From Alteromonas aquimaris (GTDB taxonomy: Bacteria > Pseudomonadota > Gammaproteobacteria > Enterobacterales > Alteromonadaceae), in NCBI RefSeq assembly GCF_026183695.1, contig NZ_JAPFRD010000013.1:224973-288972 (forward strand): DNA of 64,000 bases, given 5' to 3'. The first letter of the stretch is position 1, and every line of letters begins with the position of its first letter. Shown here piece after piece: positions 56,304 to 64,000 of this stretch. The position numbers and the translations under genes are program-made. Under the pieces are notes generated by a model. It saw only the letters and a program-made list of their open reading frames with translations, searched no databases and had not been told where the DNA came from.

Positions 56304-56315
56304 GTGTCCCTTAAC

Positions 56316-56343
56316 TTGAAGGGGGACATATTTTGCTTATAAT
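56316..56343 (+). promoter_or_regulatory. Sigma-70 promoter of imuA-imuB-dnaE2
   Basis: TTGAAG at 56316 and TATAAT at 56338 with a 16-base spacer. The transcription start would fall near 56350, inside the LexA box, giving a leader of only about 20 bases without a Shine-Dalgarno sequence. Confidence 0.75.
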
Positions 56344-56362
56344 ACTGTATATATGAACAGTA
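56343..56362 (+). promoter_or_regulatory. LexA-binding SOS box
   Basis: TACTGTATATATGAACAGTA matches the gammaproteobacterial consensus CTGT-N8-ACAG with flanking TA on both sides; only two central bases depart from the ideal alternating AT. It overlaps the -10 box end and the transcription start and lies 10 bases upstream of the imuA ATG. LexA binding there should shut off the cassette until DNA damage. Confidence 0.93.
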
Positions 56363-56372
56363 TTATTTTATT

Positions 56373-57062
56373 ATGTCTGACCGCTTAACTCATTTAACTG
56401 TGCATCCCCACCTTTGGCGGGCCAGTTATAAAACATCCTCGGAAAATAAAGCGCGCATCCCCTCTGGCTTTACATTATTAGACAGTGCGTTAGGGGGTGG
56501 GTGGCCACAAGCAGGTTTAATTCGTCTTAGAACCCTGCAGGGAATCGGCGAAGTTGAGCTGTTCCTGACGTTATTACAACACATGTGTCACCCACACTTG
56601 CTAGTGTTCATAAACCCACCTGGACGTATTCAAGCATCCTGGCTGATAAAATATAAAATTGAGCCAGACGATGTCGTTTTCCTGACAGGCACTCATGAAC
56701 AGAATCTATGGGCGGCAGAACAATGTTTAAAAAATGACGCTTGCCAAATTGTATTGGTCTGGTCTGGTCAACCTCTTAGTCTAACTCAAGCCCGTCGATT
56801 ACAGGTGAACGCTAAACAGCACCAGTCCGTTTGTATTCTTTTCGAATATCAGCATGTGCTCCGGCAATCATTACCTCTTGAACTGGACTTATCTCTTATC
56901 CGGGAACAAGCAGCAGTCACACTTAACATTGAAAAACAATTAGGTGGATGGCCGCGTGTTGGTTTACAGCTAACCTATTCTCCCATTCCCAGTAATAACT
57001 CAATTCTATCGGCCTTTACCCGCTATGCGCAAACGTACTCAAAACACGAACAGGTTAGTTGA
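56373..57062 (+). CDS. imuA: ImuA, SOS mutasome accessory protein
   Basis: A 229-residue RecA-fold relative that works with ImuB and DnaE2 in damage-induced mutagenesis. Typical of ImuA are LWRASYKTSS, IPSGFTLLDSALGGGWPQAGL, LLVFINPPGRIQASWL and LVWSGQPLSLTQARRLQ. The Walker motif is not intact, as is usual in the family. It is first in a three-gene operon under the SOS box; its start has no recognisable ribosome site. Confidence 0.92.
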   Translation: MSDRLTHLTVHPHLWRASYKTSSENKARIPSGFTLLDSALGGGWPQAGLIRLRTLQGIGEVELFLTLLQHMCHPHLLVFINPPGRIQASWLIKYKIEPDDVVFLTGTHEQNLWAAEQCLKNDACQIVLVWSGQPLSLTQARRLQVNAKQHQSVCILFEYQHVLRQSLPLELDLSLIREQAAVTLNIEKQLGGWPRVGLQLTYSPIPSNNSILSAFTRYAQTYSKHEQVS

Positions 57063-57077
57063 GAGAGTTGATAAATT

Positions 57078-58469
57078 ATGTTGTGGCTATTCCTGGATTT
57101 TCATCAATTAAGTCTCGACGCTTTAGCACCCATTTTAGATAAAGAAGAGCCACGCCCTTGTGTGATATACGAAGCTGAAGTTAATCAGATTGTGCAATGT
57201 AATTCATATGCAACCGAAGCGGGAATTGAGGTGGGAATGGGGATGGCTCAGGCCGCCTCTTTATGTAGTGACTTAAGCATTATTGACTACAAGGTTGATA
57301 GAGAAACCAGCCACTTAAAAATATTGGCAAATTCCTTATATCAGCTTATAGGCGATATCGTATTAATTCCCCCTGCTAGCTTAGCCTTAAGACTTGATCC
57401 TTCTATAAGGTTTTACGATGGATTACGCCCACTTTGCCAGACCATTATGAATGAATTAAACCAACAAAAGGTCAACTTTCATTTTGCCACTGGTTGGAGT
57501 ATTGAATCTGCTAAAGTGTTGGCGAAGGCGAAAATGGATAGGATACTTTCTGATCAAGCCGCTATTCATAATGCGTTATTACAATGTCATTTAAACCAGA
57601 CTGACCTGACCACACAACAGGTCGACTCATTGGCTCGTGTGGGCATTCACACCCTACAAAGCCTGCTGTCGCTTCCCACTACTGAGATAGGAAAACGGTT
57701 TGACAATAAGCTAATATCCTATTTAACCGCCTTAAGGGGCGAAGTATTTCCTACCTGTGTATATTTCCACCCAGAAGAAAAGTTCGCAGAAACGATTGAA
57801 CCAGCCTATGAGATTTCGCAAACCCAGCATCTACTTCCCTGGGTCAACCGATTACTGAATCAGCTTGCTGTATTTCTTCGCCTACGAAATCAAGTAACCG
57901 CATCCCTCACATTGACCTTGTTTTTTCGAGAAAAAGAAAAAGAAAGCCTCCAAATCGGCTCTGCTTATCCCCTGTCTTTGGCAGCAAACTGGTTACCTTT
58001 ATTTGAACTGCATATAGAAAAATTAACTTTAACCGAACCCGTTACAGCTCTTGGCTTAACCGCCAACCAGACCGAGCAAATGAATGGTCACAACAGTGAT
58101 TTTTTTTACCACCGTTTTCACTATTTTGCCAAGATGCAGTTGCTCGGCAAACTCCAAGCTAAATTAGGTTCTGATAACGTCTGTACACCAACTTTTAATA
58201 ATGATCACCGCTTGGAGGAGGCTAGCCCTGCAGCAAACTTTCCTGCGTTTATCCCGCACTGGCACCCGCTCTTTATTGCTACAACACCACTTCCCCTTTC
58301 TGAATCAAGTCAGATTCAGTTTGGACCTGTGCGTATACAAACAGGCTGGTGGGATGACCAGGACGTTAAGCGTGATTATTTTATCGCCCAAACTTCCAAA
58401 GGGGAATTATTACTAGTGTATAAAAGCTCTCCAGAGCAGCAATGGTTTATTCAGGGCTGGTATGGTTAA
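57078..58469 (+). CDS. imuB: ImuB, Y-family polymerase-like mutasome protein
   Basis: A 463-residue Y-family polymerase homologue. The N-terminus (LWLFLDFHQLSLDAL) aligns with the first polymerase motif, but the second acidic motif (SIDEAY-type) is replaced by SLALRLDPSIRFYDG. The catalytic site is thus not complete, as in known ImuB proteins, which act as beta-clamp-binding platforms. The C-terminal part FGPVRIQTGWWDDQDVKRDYF and IQGWYG is typical. It starts 15 bases after imuA and overlaps dnaE2 by 8 bases. Confidence 0.92.
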   Translation: MLWLFLDFHQLSLDALAPILDKEEPRPCVIYEAEVNQIVQCNSYATEAGIEVGMGMAQAASLCSDLSIIDYKVDRETSHLKILANSLYQLIGDIVLIPPASLALRLDPSIRFYDGLRPLCQTIMNELNQQKVNFHFATGWSIESAKVLAKAKMDRILSDQAAIHNALLQCHLNQTDLTTQQVDSLARVGIHTLQSLLSLPTTEIGKRFDNKLISYLTALRGEVFPTCVYFHPEEKFAETIEPAYEISQTQHLLPWVNRLLNQLAVFLRLRNQVTASLTLTLFFREKEKESLQIGSAYPLSLAANWLPLFELHIEKLTLTEPVTALGLTANQTEQMNGHNSDFFYHRFHYFAKMQLLGKLQAKLGSDNVCTPTFNNDHRLEEASPAANFPAFIPHWHPLFIATTPLPLSESSQIQFGPVRIQTGWWDDQDVKRDYFIAQTSKGELLLVYKSSPEQQWFIQGWYG

Positions 58470-61400
58470 CATGCTTTATAGTGAGCTTTTCTGTCAGAGC
58501 AATTTCAGTTTTTTATGTGGGGCGTCCGATCCAGAGGAGCTGGTAAATACTGCTGCTTTTCTGAATTATCAGGCACTTGCTATCACTGACGAATGTTCCG
58601 TAGCAGGAGTAGTTCGCGCTCATGCTGAGATTAAGCGAAATCGGCTTCCCTTAAAATTAATTATAGGTGCCTCGTTTACACTTGCAGAGGAATTTTCTTT
58701 CCTTCTATTGTGTCCCTACAAACAAGCCTATTCAGAGCTTTGCAGGATCATTACCAATGCCCGCAGTCGTTCGCCGAAAGGTGAGTACCACTTGGCCGAG
58801 TGGGATATCAAATCAGTAAAACACTGCTTGATAATTTGGCTTCCTTCTCTGAATAGAGACGTCAATTTACATTGGGGTAAGTGGTTACAAAGGTATCATT
58901 CCCAGCGCTGTTGGATAGGGGTTCAACGACTCTTGGATGGCCAAGATCATCACCGCTTTACTATTTGCAGCGACTTAACCGAATCTTTTTCAATTCCTCT
59001 TTGCGCTTGCACAGGTGTACTAATGCATCATCCTAAACAGTTACCCTTGCAGCACATTCTGCATGCGATGAGAACGGGTTCCACTGTAGATAAAATAGGA
59101 ATAGCTGCGCTGAGTAATGCGGAACGTGCTCTGCGCCCACTAAACAAGCTTAGAAAACTTTACCCTGCCCAATGGTTATATGAGACGCAAAAGATTTCCG
59201 AGCTCTGCCAGTTCTCCCTTGAAGAACTAAAATATCAATACCCCAAAGAGCTGGTTCCAACCGGTTACACCGCTACCTCTTACTTAAGAGAATGTGTAGA
59301 AAAAGGTATTAAGAAACGTTTTCCTGAGGGTATAACCCATGAAGTGCGGCAGGTTATTGAAAAAGAGCTGCTGCTGATTAAAGAACAAGCCTATGAATAC
59401 TTTTTTTTAACTATCTATGACATTGTTCAATTTGCCCAGCAACAAGGAATTTTATATCAAGGGAGAGGCTCAGCAGCTAATTCAGTGGTGTGTTATTGCT
59501 TGGAGATTACTGCCGTCGACCCAAGACAAATCAATGTCTTATTTGAACGTTTTATTTCAAAAGAGCGGGATGAGCCCCCCGACATTGATGTAGATTTTGA
59601 GCACGAAAAACGCGAACAAATTATCCAATACATTTATCGTAAATATGGTCGCCAACGCACTGCGTTGGCCGCCACTGTGATCACCTTTCGTTTTCGTAGT
59701 GCCTTTCGTGAAGTAGGTAAAGCCTTAGGTTTTGCAGAAAGCCAATTAGGCTATGTACTAAAAAACATTAATCGTCGCGATAAAGCATTACCCTGGCAAA
59801 GCCAGCTCTCCGCTTGTGGTATGGATCCAGCCCAGGTAAAAGTGAAACAATTGATTGCCTTAGTGGAGCAAATTATAGGTCTTCCGCGCCATCTGTCTCA
59901 ACATGTCGGCGGTTTCGTTATATCAGATGGGCCTCTGCACGAGTTGGTCCCAACAGAAAATACTGCTATGCCTGACCGCACGGTCATTCAGTGGGATAAG
60001 GATGATTTAGAAAGTCTGGCGTTATTGAAAGTTGATATTCTAGCGCTGGGCATGTTAACGGCAATTCAAAAAAGTTTTCATTTGCTCAATAAGCAATTTC
60101 CACAGCCTGTTTCAATCCCTTTTATTACGCGTTTAGGGGATGACAGGCAAGTGTATGACATGGTGTGTAAAGCTGACACAGTGGGAGTTTTTCAAATTGA
60201 ATCGCGGGCACAGATGACAATGCTGCCTCGATTGAAGCCCCGTTGTTACTACGACCTAGTCGTTCAAATAGCCATAGTGAGGCCTGGCCCTATTCAGGGT
60301 GAAATGGTGCACCCATACCTGCGCCGCCGCCATCAACTGGACCCAGTCGTATACCCTTCCAAAGAGGTGGAAAGTGTTTTAGGTCGAACGATGGGAGTGC
60401 CCATTTTCCAAGAACAGGTAATTCAATTAGCCATGGTAGCTGCAGGATTTTCTGGAGGCGAAGCCGATCAGCTCAGGCGCGCCATGGCAAGCTGGAAGAA
60501 GAACGGCAGACTGTATGAATTTCAGGAAAAAGTAGTATCAGGCATGACCCAACGTGGTTACGATAAACACTATGCCAATCAGATCTTTGAACAGATTAAA
60601 GGATTTGGCGGCTACGGCTTTCCTGAAGCTCATTCCGCTTCGTTTGCTGTGTTGGCTTATGTTTCTTGCTGGTTAAAGCATTATTTTCCAGTTGAATTTT
60701 ACGTTGGATTGTTAAACAGCTGGCCAATGGGGTTTTATACACCTAGTCAGCTGGTGCGTGATGCCCAGCAGCACAATATCAAAGTGCTACCGGTTTGCAT
60801 TAATGCCTCCTCAATTGAACATGAGGTCGTTTTTGTGCAGTCCGAAAAAGCGATAAGGTTGGGTTTTACCCTGATAAAGGGCTTATCGGATAAAGCGAAA
60901 GATAGCATCGTCAGCCATCGTCCCTGTGAGGGCTATCAATCCTTAAGACAAATTCAACAATTATCTCTCTCCCGTGCTGATCTCACAGCGCTGGCTAGCG
61001 CTAATGCATTTCACCAATTAGCTGATAATCGGTATCAAACTCGCTGGGAGATGATGAATCAAGAAAAAAATTTGCCCCTGTTTGCCAATCAAGATTCGCA
61101 ACAGAGTTTTGCGTTTACCCCTTCATCATTGGATAACCTGATAGAAGACTATGCTGCAACCGGTTTATCTATTGAACACCATCCTATAGCGCTTCTGGCA
61201 AATCAAAGGTCGCTGAATAAATATTGCTGGTCAAAAGATTTAAGCAATAAAAAAAATAAATCACTGGTGCGTATTATAGGCTGCGTTACGGGCCGCCAGG
61301 CGCCCGGCACAGCTTCAGGAGTGACGTTTTTAACTTTGGAAGATCATTTCGGCAATATTAATGTAGTAGTTTGGCAAGCAACTGCGCGTCACCAGCAGCA

Positions 61401-61545
61401 GCCGTATCTGAAGGCAAGCCTTTTACAGGTAGATGGAATTTTAGAACGCTCTCCAGAAGGCGTAATTCACGTTATTGCTGGTAAATTAACAGATCGCTCT
61501 GACTGGCTGTCTGCAATCAATGTACCCTCACGAGATTTCCATTAA
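58462..61545 (+). CDS. dnaE2: Error-prone DNA polymerase DnaE2 (ImuC)
   Basis: A 1027-residue C-family polymerase. It has a PHP domain (YSELFCQSNFSFLCGASDPEELV, ALAITDECSVAG) and polymerase aspartates D376 and D378 in PPDIDVDFE. The third acidic site lies in LKVDILALGML, with GGEADQLRRAMASWKK and the FGGYGFPEAHSASFAVLAY motif. The OB-fold near the C-terminus is RIIGCVTGRQAPGTASGVTFLTLED (core GRQAPGTASGVTF). It makes mutagenic synthesis past lesions with ImuA/ImuB. Start MVNMLYSELF at 58462, or the ATG three codons later. Confidence 0.95.
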   Translation: MVNMLYSELFCQSNFSFLCGASDPEELVNTAAFLNYQALAITDECSVAGVVRAHAEIKRNRLPLKLIIGASFTLAEEFSFLLLCPYKQAYSELCRIITNARSRSPKGEYHLAEWDIKSVKHCLIIWLPSLNRDVNLHWGKWLQRYHSQRCWIGVQRLLDGQDHHRFTICSDLTESFSIPLCACTGVLMHHPKQLPLQHILHAMRTGSTVDKIGIAALSNAERALRPLNKLRKLYPAQWLYETQKISELCQFSLEELKYQYPKELVPTGYTATSYLRECVEKGIKKRFPEGITHEVRQVIEKELLLIKEQAYEYFFLTIYDIVQFAQQQGILYQGRGSAANSVVCYCLEITAVDPRQINVLFERFISKERDEPPDIDVDFEHEKREQIIQYIYRKYGRQRTALAATVITFRFRSAFREVGKALGFAESQLGYVLKNINRRDKALPWQSQLSACGMDPAQVKVKQLIALVEQIIGLPRHLSQHVGGFVISDGPLHELVPTENTAMPDRTVIQWDKDDLESLALLKVDILALGMLTAIQKSFHLLNKQFPQPVSIPFITRLGDDRQVYDMVCKADTVGVFQIESRAQMTMLPRLKPRCYYDLVVQIAIVRPGPIQGEMVHPYLRRRHQLDPVVYPSKEVESVLGRTMGVPIFQEQVIQLAMVAAGFSGGEADQLRRAMASWKKNGRLYEFQEKVVSGMTQRGYDKHYANQIFEQIKGFGGYGFPEAHSASFAVLAYVSCWLKHYFPVEFYVGLLNSWPMGFYTPSQLVRDAQQHNIKVLPVCINASSIEHEVVFVQSEKAIRLGFTLIKGLSDKAKDSIVSHRPCEGYQSLRQIQQLSLSRADLTALASANAFHQLADNRYQTRWEMMNQEKNLPLFANQDSQQSFAFTPSSLDNLIEDYAATGLSIEHHPIALLANQRSLNKYCWSKDLSNKKNKSLVRIIGCVTGRQAPGTASGVTFLTLEDHFGNINVVVWQATARHQQQPYLKASLLQVDGILERSPEGVIHVIAGKLTDRSDWLSAINVPSRDFH

Positions 61546-61747
61546 TTACAACTAATCGAATATAAACACGTATTTTTTTCACTCTGTCTATATAAGTGAC
61601 ACACTTTTTACACGTCAATTCCTTTTCAATTTTCTATCCTACTGTTTTTAAGATATTTTTTTAAGTGGCATGGATGATGTATCTCTTATCAGTGACAACT
61701 TGCCCCGCCAGCAGTAAATCGGGGGTTAATCCAAGAAGGAGTTTGTA

Positions 61748-62671
61748 ATGAAAAAGCTTACATTAGCAGTTTTAATTAGTAGTGCATTATCAGCTGGCGC
61801 AGTTGCTGGTGATTGGAAGAAAGATAAGATGGAAAGTGCCGATAAAGATCAGATCGAAAGCACTTTCGCGGAATTAGATAATGATGAAAATGGTTTCATC
61901 AGCAAAGAAGAAGCTGATGATGACGACATCTGGGAACATTTCGCAAAAATTGATACCGACTCGGACGATCAGCTTAGCCAAGCGGAGTTTGATACTCACT
62001 TGCAAAGTATGCCTCAGCATTATGAAGACGATATCACTGCCACCGCACAATCGGGTGCAATAGGTGATATTGATCAAGAAGATACCGTTTCCACGGAAAC
62101 CTATGTTGATGCGGATCTTGAAAGTGACGACATCGAACGTGATTACGATGGTGACTCAACCACCACTGTGCAAACAGATGCTGAAGCTGACTTAGAAAGC
62201 GACGATATTGAAAGAGAGTATGACACAGATACTACCGTCGTAGCCCAGACTGAACGTGATGATGCTGAAGTAGTAATTACTGAACAAGGGCAGGACAGTG
62301 ACCTTACTGCGAAAAGTGAAGTTGAAGTAGATGCTGAAGCACAAAATAATGAAGAGTTAGAGACTAACTCAGAAATGACTGCCCGCACCGAAAGTGACGT
62401 AGATCTACAGGAACAAGATCCTATGGTTCAGCAGGATTCTGAAGTTAAGACTGAGTCTGAAATGAATTCTGAAGACATGGTCGCTAACAACGAGTTCGAC
62501 ATGATGGATACAGACCACGATGGCCAGTTATCCAAAGCGGAAGCAGCTCAAAGTGGCGTAAATGAGTCTTTTGAAGATATTGATGAAGACAACGACCAAC
62601 TTATTACTCGCATGGAATATGCAGAATATCGTCAAAATCGCTTAAACGATTATGATGAAGATGAAGAGTAA
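61748..62671 (+). CDS. Exported, very acidic EF-hand protein with internal repeats
   Basis: A 307-residue protein with signal peptide (LTLAVLISSALSAGAVAGD). Two EF-hand loops occur near the N-terminus (D44-E55 DNDENGFISKEE; D69-E80 DTDSDDQLSQAE). Two more lie near the C-terminus (D254-E265 DTDHDGQLSKAE; D279-E290 DEDNDQLITRME). The centre holds two copies of a 23-residue repeat (ADLESDDIERDYD at about 122 and ADLESDDIEREYD at about 147) and further Asp/Glu/Thr-rich text. It should bind several calcium ions in the periplasm or outside. The cause of the repeats is unknown. A strong terminator follows. Confidence 0.85.
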   Translation: MKKLTLAVLISSALSAGAVAGDWKKDKMESADKDQIESTFAELDNDENGFISKEEADDDDIWEHFAKIDTDSDDQLSQAEFDTHLQSMPQHYEDDITATAQSGAIGDIDQEDTVSTETYVDADLESDDIERDYDGDSTTTVQTDAEADLESDDIEREYDTDTTVVAQTERDDAEVVITEQGQDSDLTAKSEVEVDAEAQNNEELETNSEMTARTESDVDLQEQDPMVQQDSEVKTESEMNSEDMVANNEFDMMDTDHDGQLSKAEAAQSGVNESFEDIDEDNDQLITRMEYAEYRQNRLNDYDEDEE

Positions 62672-62690
62672 TATAGCCTTTGAATAGACA

Positions 62691-62716
62691 AAAAAGCCTC
62701 CATTAGGAGGCTTTTT
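62691..62716 (+). terminator. Bidirectional terminator after EF-hand gene
   Basis: AAAAAGCCTCC / GGAGGCTTTTT with a four-base loop. It separates the EF-hand gene (plus) from the barrel-protein gene (minus) and could serve both strands. Confidence 0.87.
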
Positions 62717-62731
62717 CATTGGCGCTATAAT

Positions 62732-63337
62732 TTAAAATGAAGAGCCTATTTCTAAGCCCATTACTGTTCCAAGATCACCACTGATAAATTGTTGTATGCT
62801 AAGCCCAAATCGTACAGATCTCCCGTTATGACCTAGCCGACCCATTACGAAAGCACCACCGTCCAAGTCAATATCCTCTGAATAGCAACGGGTACAACTG
62901 CCAATAGAGCGTTCTGAAATTACAGGAAGACTGAACCCGGCTTGAGCGATAAAATCTATATTATAAGATTTATTGAGCATCCATCGATAACCTGTCGCCC
63001 CCTGCAGTAAGATAGCATTCGCATCGGAAGATTCTACGATAATGTATCTTCTATTAAGTGGGCCCTCGCCAATGACTGTCTGCAGGAAGGCGTTATTATC
63101 GTCGTACGTAATAAAAGTGAAACCTGCGGTCGAAACCCAATTCGATACTATATAATCTAGATGAAATCCCGTTTGTAGTGCCCTACTCTCAACACCCGCC
63201 TGGGAGGCAGCATCACTATCAAGTAAGACCTTCGAAACGTTTGCCCCAAATGACCAGGCAGGATTCGAGCTGTTGGCAAGAATTGGGGCCGAAGTAATCA
63301 CTGAGACAGCAAGCAAGAATGAACTGACTTTCATCAC
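62732..63337 (-). CDS. Small outer membrane barrel-like protein
   Basis: About 200 residues with a signal peptide (VSSFLLAVSVITSAPILANS) and an alternating barrel-like body (WSFGANVSKVLLDSD, FHLDYIVSNWVSTAGFTFITYDD (fragments), FVMGRLGHNGRSVRFGLSIQQF). It ends in a Phe (LEIGSSF), a barrel-assembly mark. A Cys pair (SCTRCYSED) is unusual in such barrels. I do not recognise a family. ATG 63334 is an alternative start one codon inside. Confidence 0.65.
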   Translation of the reverse strand: MMKVSSFLLAVSVITSAPILANSSNPAWSFGANVSKVLLDSDAASQAGVESRALQTGFHLDYIVSNWVSTAGFTFITYDDNNAFLQTVIGEGPLNRRYIIVESSDANAILLQGATGYRWMLNKSYNIDFIAQAGFSLPVISERSIGSCTRCYSEDIDLDGGAFVMGRLGHNGRSVRFGLSIQQFISGDLGTVMGLEIGSSF

Positions 63338-63655
63338 ACGTCTTCATGTTATACATGTAAAGTAACAGTATAATTAAAAAGTCGAAACACTCATAAGAAT
63401 AAGTTTATTCTTGGATAGTAAACTCCGTTGTTGAACTAAGAATAGGCTAATCCGCACGGATTCACCTCAATGGTGCTTTCGTTAACATCTCTTTGTCAGT
63501 TGTGTAAAAGATCTATCCTGGTCGTATATTTTTTTACAGCAGTCAAACTACTTATTTTGATGATTCCTACGAGGGAATGACACTGGGCTGCTACACAAAA
63601 ACCAAGAGAACTAGCTTACTCAAGGTCCTTTATTCTTAAAATGGAAAACAGGTAT
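63338..63655. other. Intergenic region upstream of the barrel gene
   Basis: About 318 bases holding the promoter of the barrel gene (minus strand) and no supported gene. Confidence 0.45.
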
Positions 63656-63700
63656 CCGGCAAGGGACACACTGCCGTGGAGGTATAAGTCTCTTACATGG
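63656..63700. repeat. Hairpin-containing repeat, copy 1
   Basis: Forty-five bases whose first 23 are identical to those of copy 2. The core CGGCAAGGGACACACTGCCG folds into a five-base stem. The copy ends with TACATGG. About 105 bases on lies a second hairpin GCGCAGCATGGCTGCGC (63803-63819), similar to the GGCAGCATGGATGCT seen after copy 2. Confidence 0.6.
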
Positions 63701-63827
63701 CGTGGCTGGACAATCCAGCAGGGAAGGCTGGTTGCCCTGCCCCATAAGCAGAATCACAAGTTTGAACTGTTACCTAATGGTTTTGGCTCCCCATGAATGT
63801 CCGCGCAGCATGGCTGCGCTTAAACGC

Positions 63828-63857
63828 AAAAAGCCCACTCAAATGAGTGGGCTTTTT
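63828..63857. terminator. Bidirectional terminator-like hairpin
   Basis: AAAAAGCCCACT / AGTGGGCTTTTT (12-base stem, loop CAAATG). It has A and T runs on both sides, so it could work on either strand. It sits between the two repeat copies and suggests that a gene lies beyond the window edge. Confidence 0.8.
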
Positions 63858-63878
63858 GTTTAATTGGGAGCCCCGTAG

Positions 63879-63923
63879 CCGGCAAGGGACACACTGCCGT
63901 GCGGGTGTACTACTCTCACATGG
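63879..63923. repeat. Hairpin-containing repeat, copy 2
   Basis: Same 23-base start as copy 1, then about 70 percent similar to CACATGG. It is followed by GC-rich sequence (GAGCGCAGCGAGCG, CACGCCGAGAG) and, at the window edge, by CCGGCAGCATGGATGCT, which probably starts another hairpin outside. Confidence 0.6.
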
Positions 63924-64000
63924 GGGTGATGAGCGGTGAGCGCAGCGAGCGAGGGGTGCCTGTGGCACGCCGAGAGTGAAGAACCGGCAGCATGGATGCT

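Noticed and set aside
57078..58469. ImuB as an active DNA polymerase IV/V
   Set aside because: The second acidic catalytic motif is missing and the gene lies in an imuA-dnaE2 operon.
62100..62470. Repeats in the EF-hand gene as a CRISPR-like array
   Set aside because: Only two repeats and both in frame within a protein; no cas gene and no spacers.
63774..63968. Minus-strand 64-codon frame at the window end
   Set aside because: It covers a terminator and a repeat copy; composition is not protein-like.

Overview
The window reads as chromosomal DNA of a marine-type gammaproteobacterium, most likely Alteromonadales/Alteromonadaceae. Evidence for this is the block kbl-tdh ... coaD-mutM-rpmG-rpmB ... 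radC-coaBC-slmA, which matches the gene order around the E. coli LPS-core (waa) locus. Other support comes from rep, ubiK/ubiA/ubiC, glpG/glpE, PEP-CTERM proteins of the THxN type, an imuA-imuB-dnaE2 cassette and several c-di-GMP enzymes. All taxonomic statements are inference from gene content; no search was run.

Region 1 (1-9.6 kb, minus strand) is a copper/silver-type efflux operon. It runs from a short Cys/His-rich secreted protein, through a TolC-family outer membrane channel and a CusB-like adaptor carrying two CusF-like domains, to a CusA-like RND pump. It ends with an NADH-type 2Fe-2S/FAD reductase and a partial MBL-fold hydrolase. The pump carries an extra C-terminal PepSY two-helix module, and the reductase starts with a homologous PepSY module, so metal export and membrane electron transfer seem to be physically linked. 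This is the most unusual arrangement in the window.

Region 2 (9.7-23.1 kb) is accessory and low in gene density. It holds a host-attachment-type protein, two tandem PEP-CTERM paralogues with their own terminators, a CadC-like membrane regulator with a beta-propeller sensor, and a 60-residue secreted peptide with a Cys pair. These are followed by a decayed NRPS adenylation domain and a fimbria-like locus (two DUF4402 pilins, a PapD-like chaperone and an usher that converges on them). It ends at a tRNA-Arg(CCG).

Region 3 (23.3-34.5 kb) is mostly housekeeping: cytochrome c5, a GAF-GAF-GGDEF-EAL protein, Rep helicase, ubiquinone genes, a FliL-like protein, and the row kbl-tdh-glpE-glpG. Region 4 (34.5-51 kb) holds a tightly overlapped operon (mini phosphate-binding-like protein, porin-like barrel, membrane GGDEF-EAL enzyme). 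It continues with the LPS-core/coenzyme A/ribosomal/nucleoid-occlusion block interleaved with five glycosyltransferases, KdkA and a Wzi-like protein.

Region 5 (51-64 kb) contains an M28 peptidase, a TetR regulator, DUF1820 and DUF885 proteins, and the SOS-controlled imuA-imuB-dnaE2 mutagenesis cassette with a near-perfect LexA box. A very acidic EF-hand protein and a small barrel protein follow. The last 660 bases have no convincing gene but hold a repeated hairpin-containing element.
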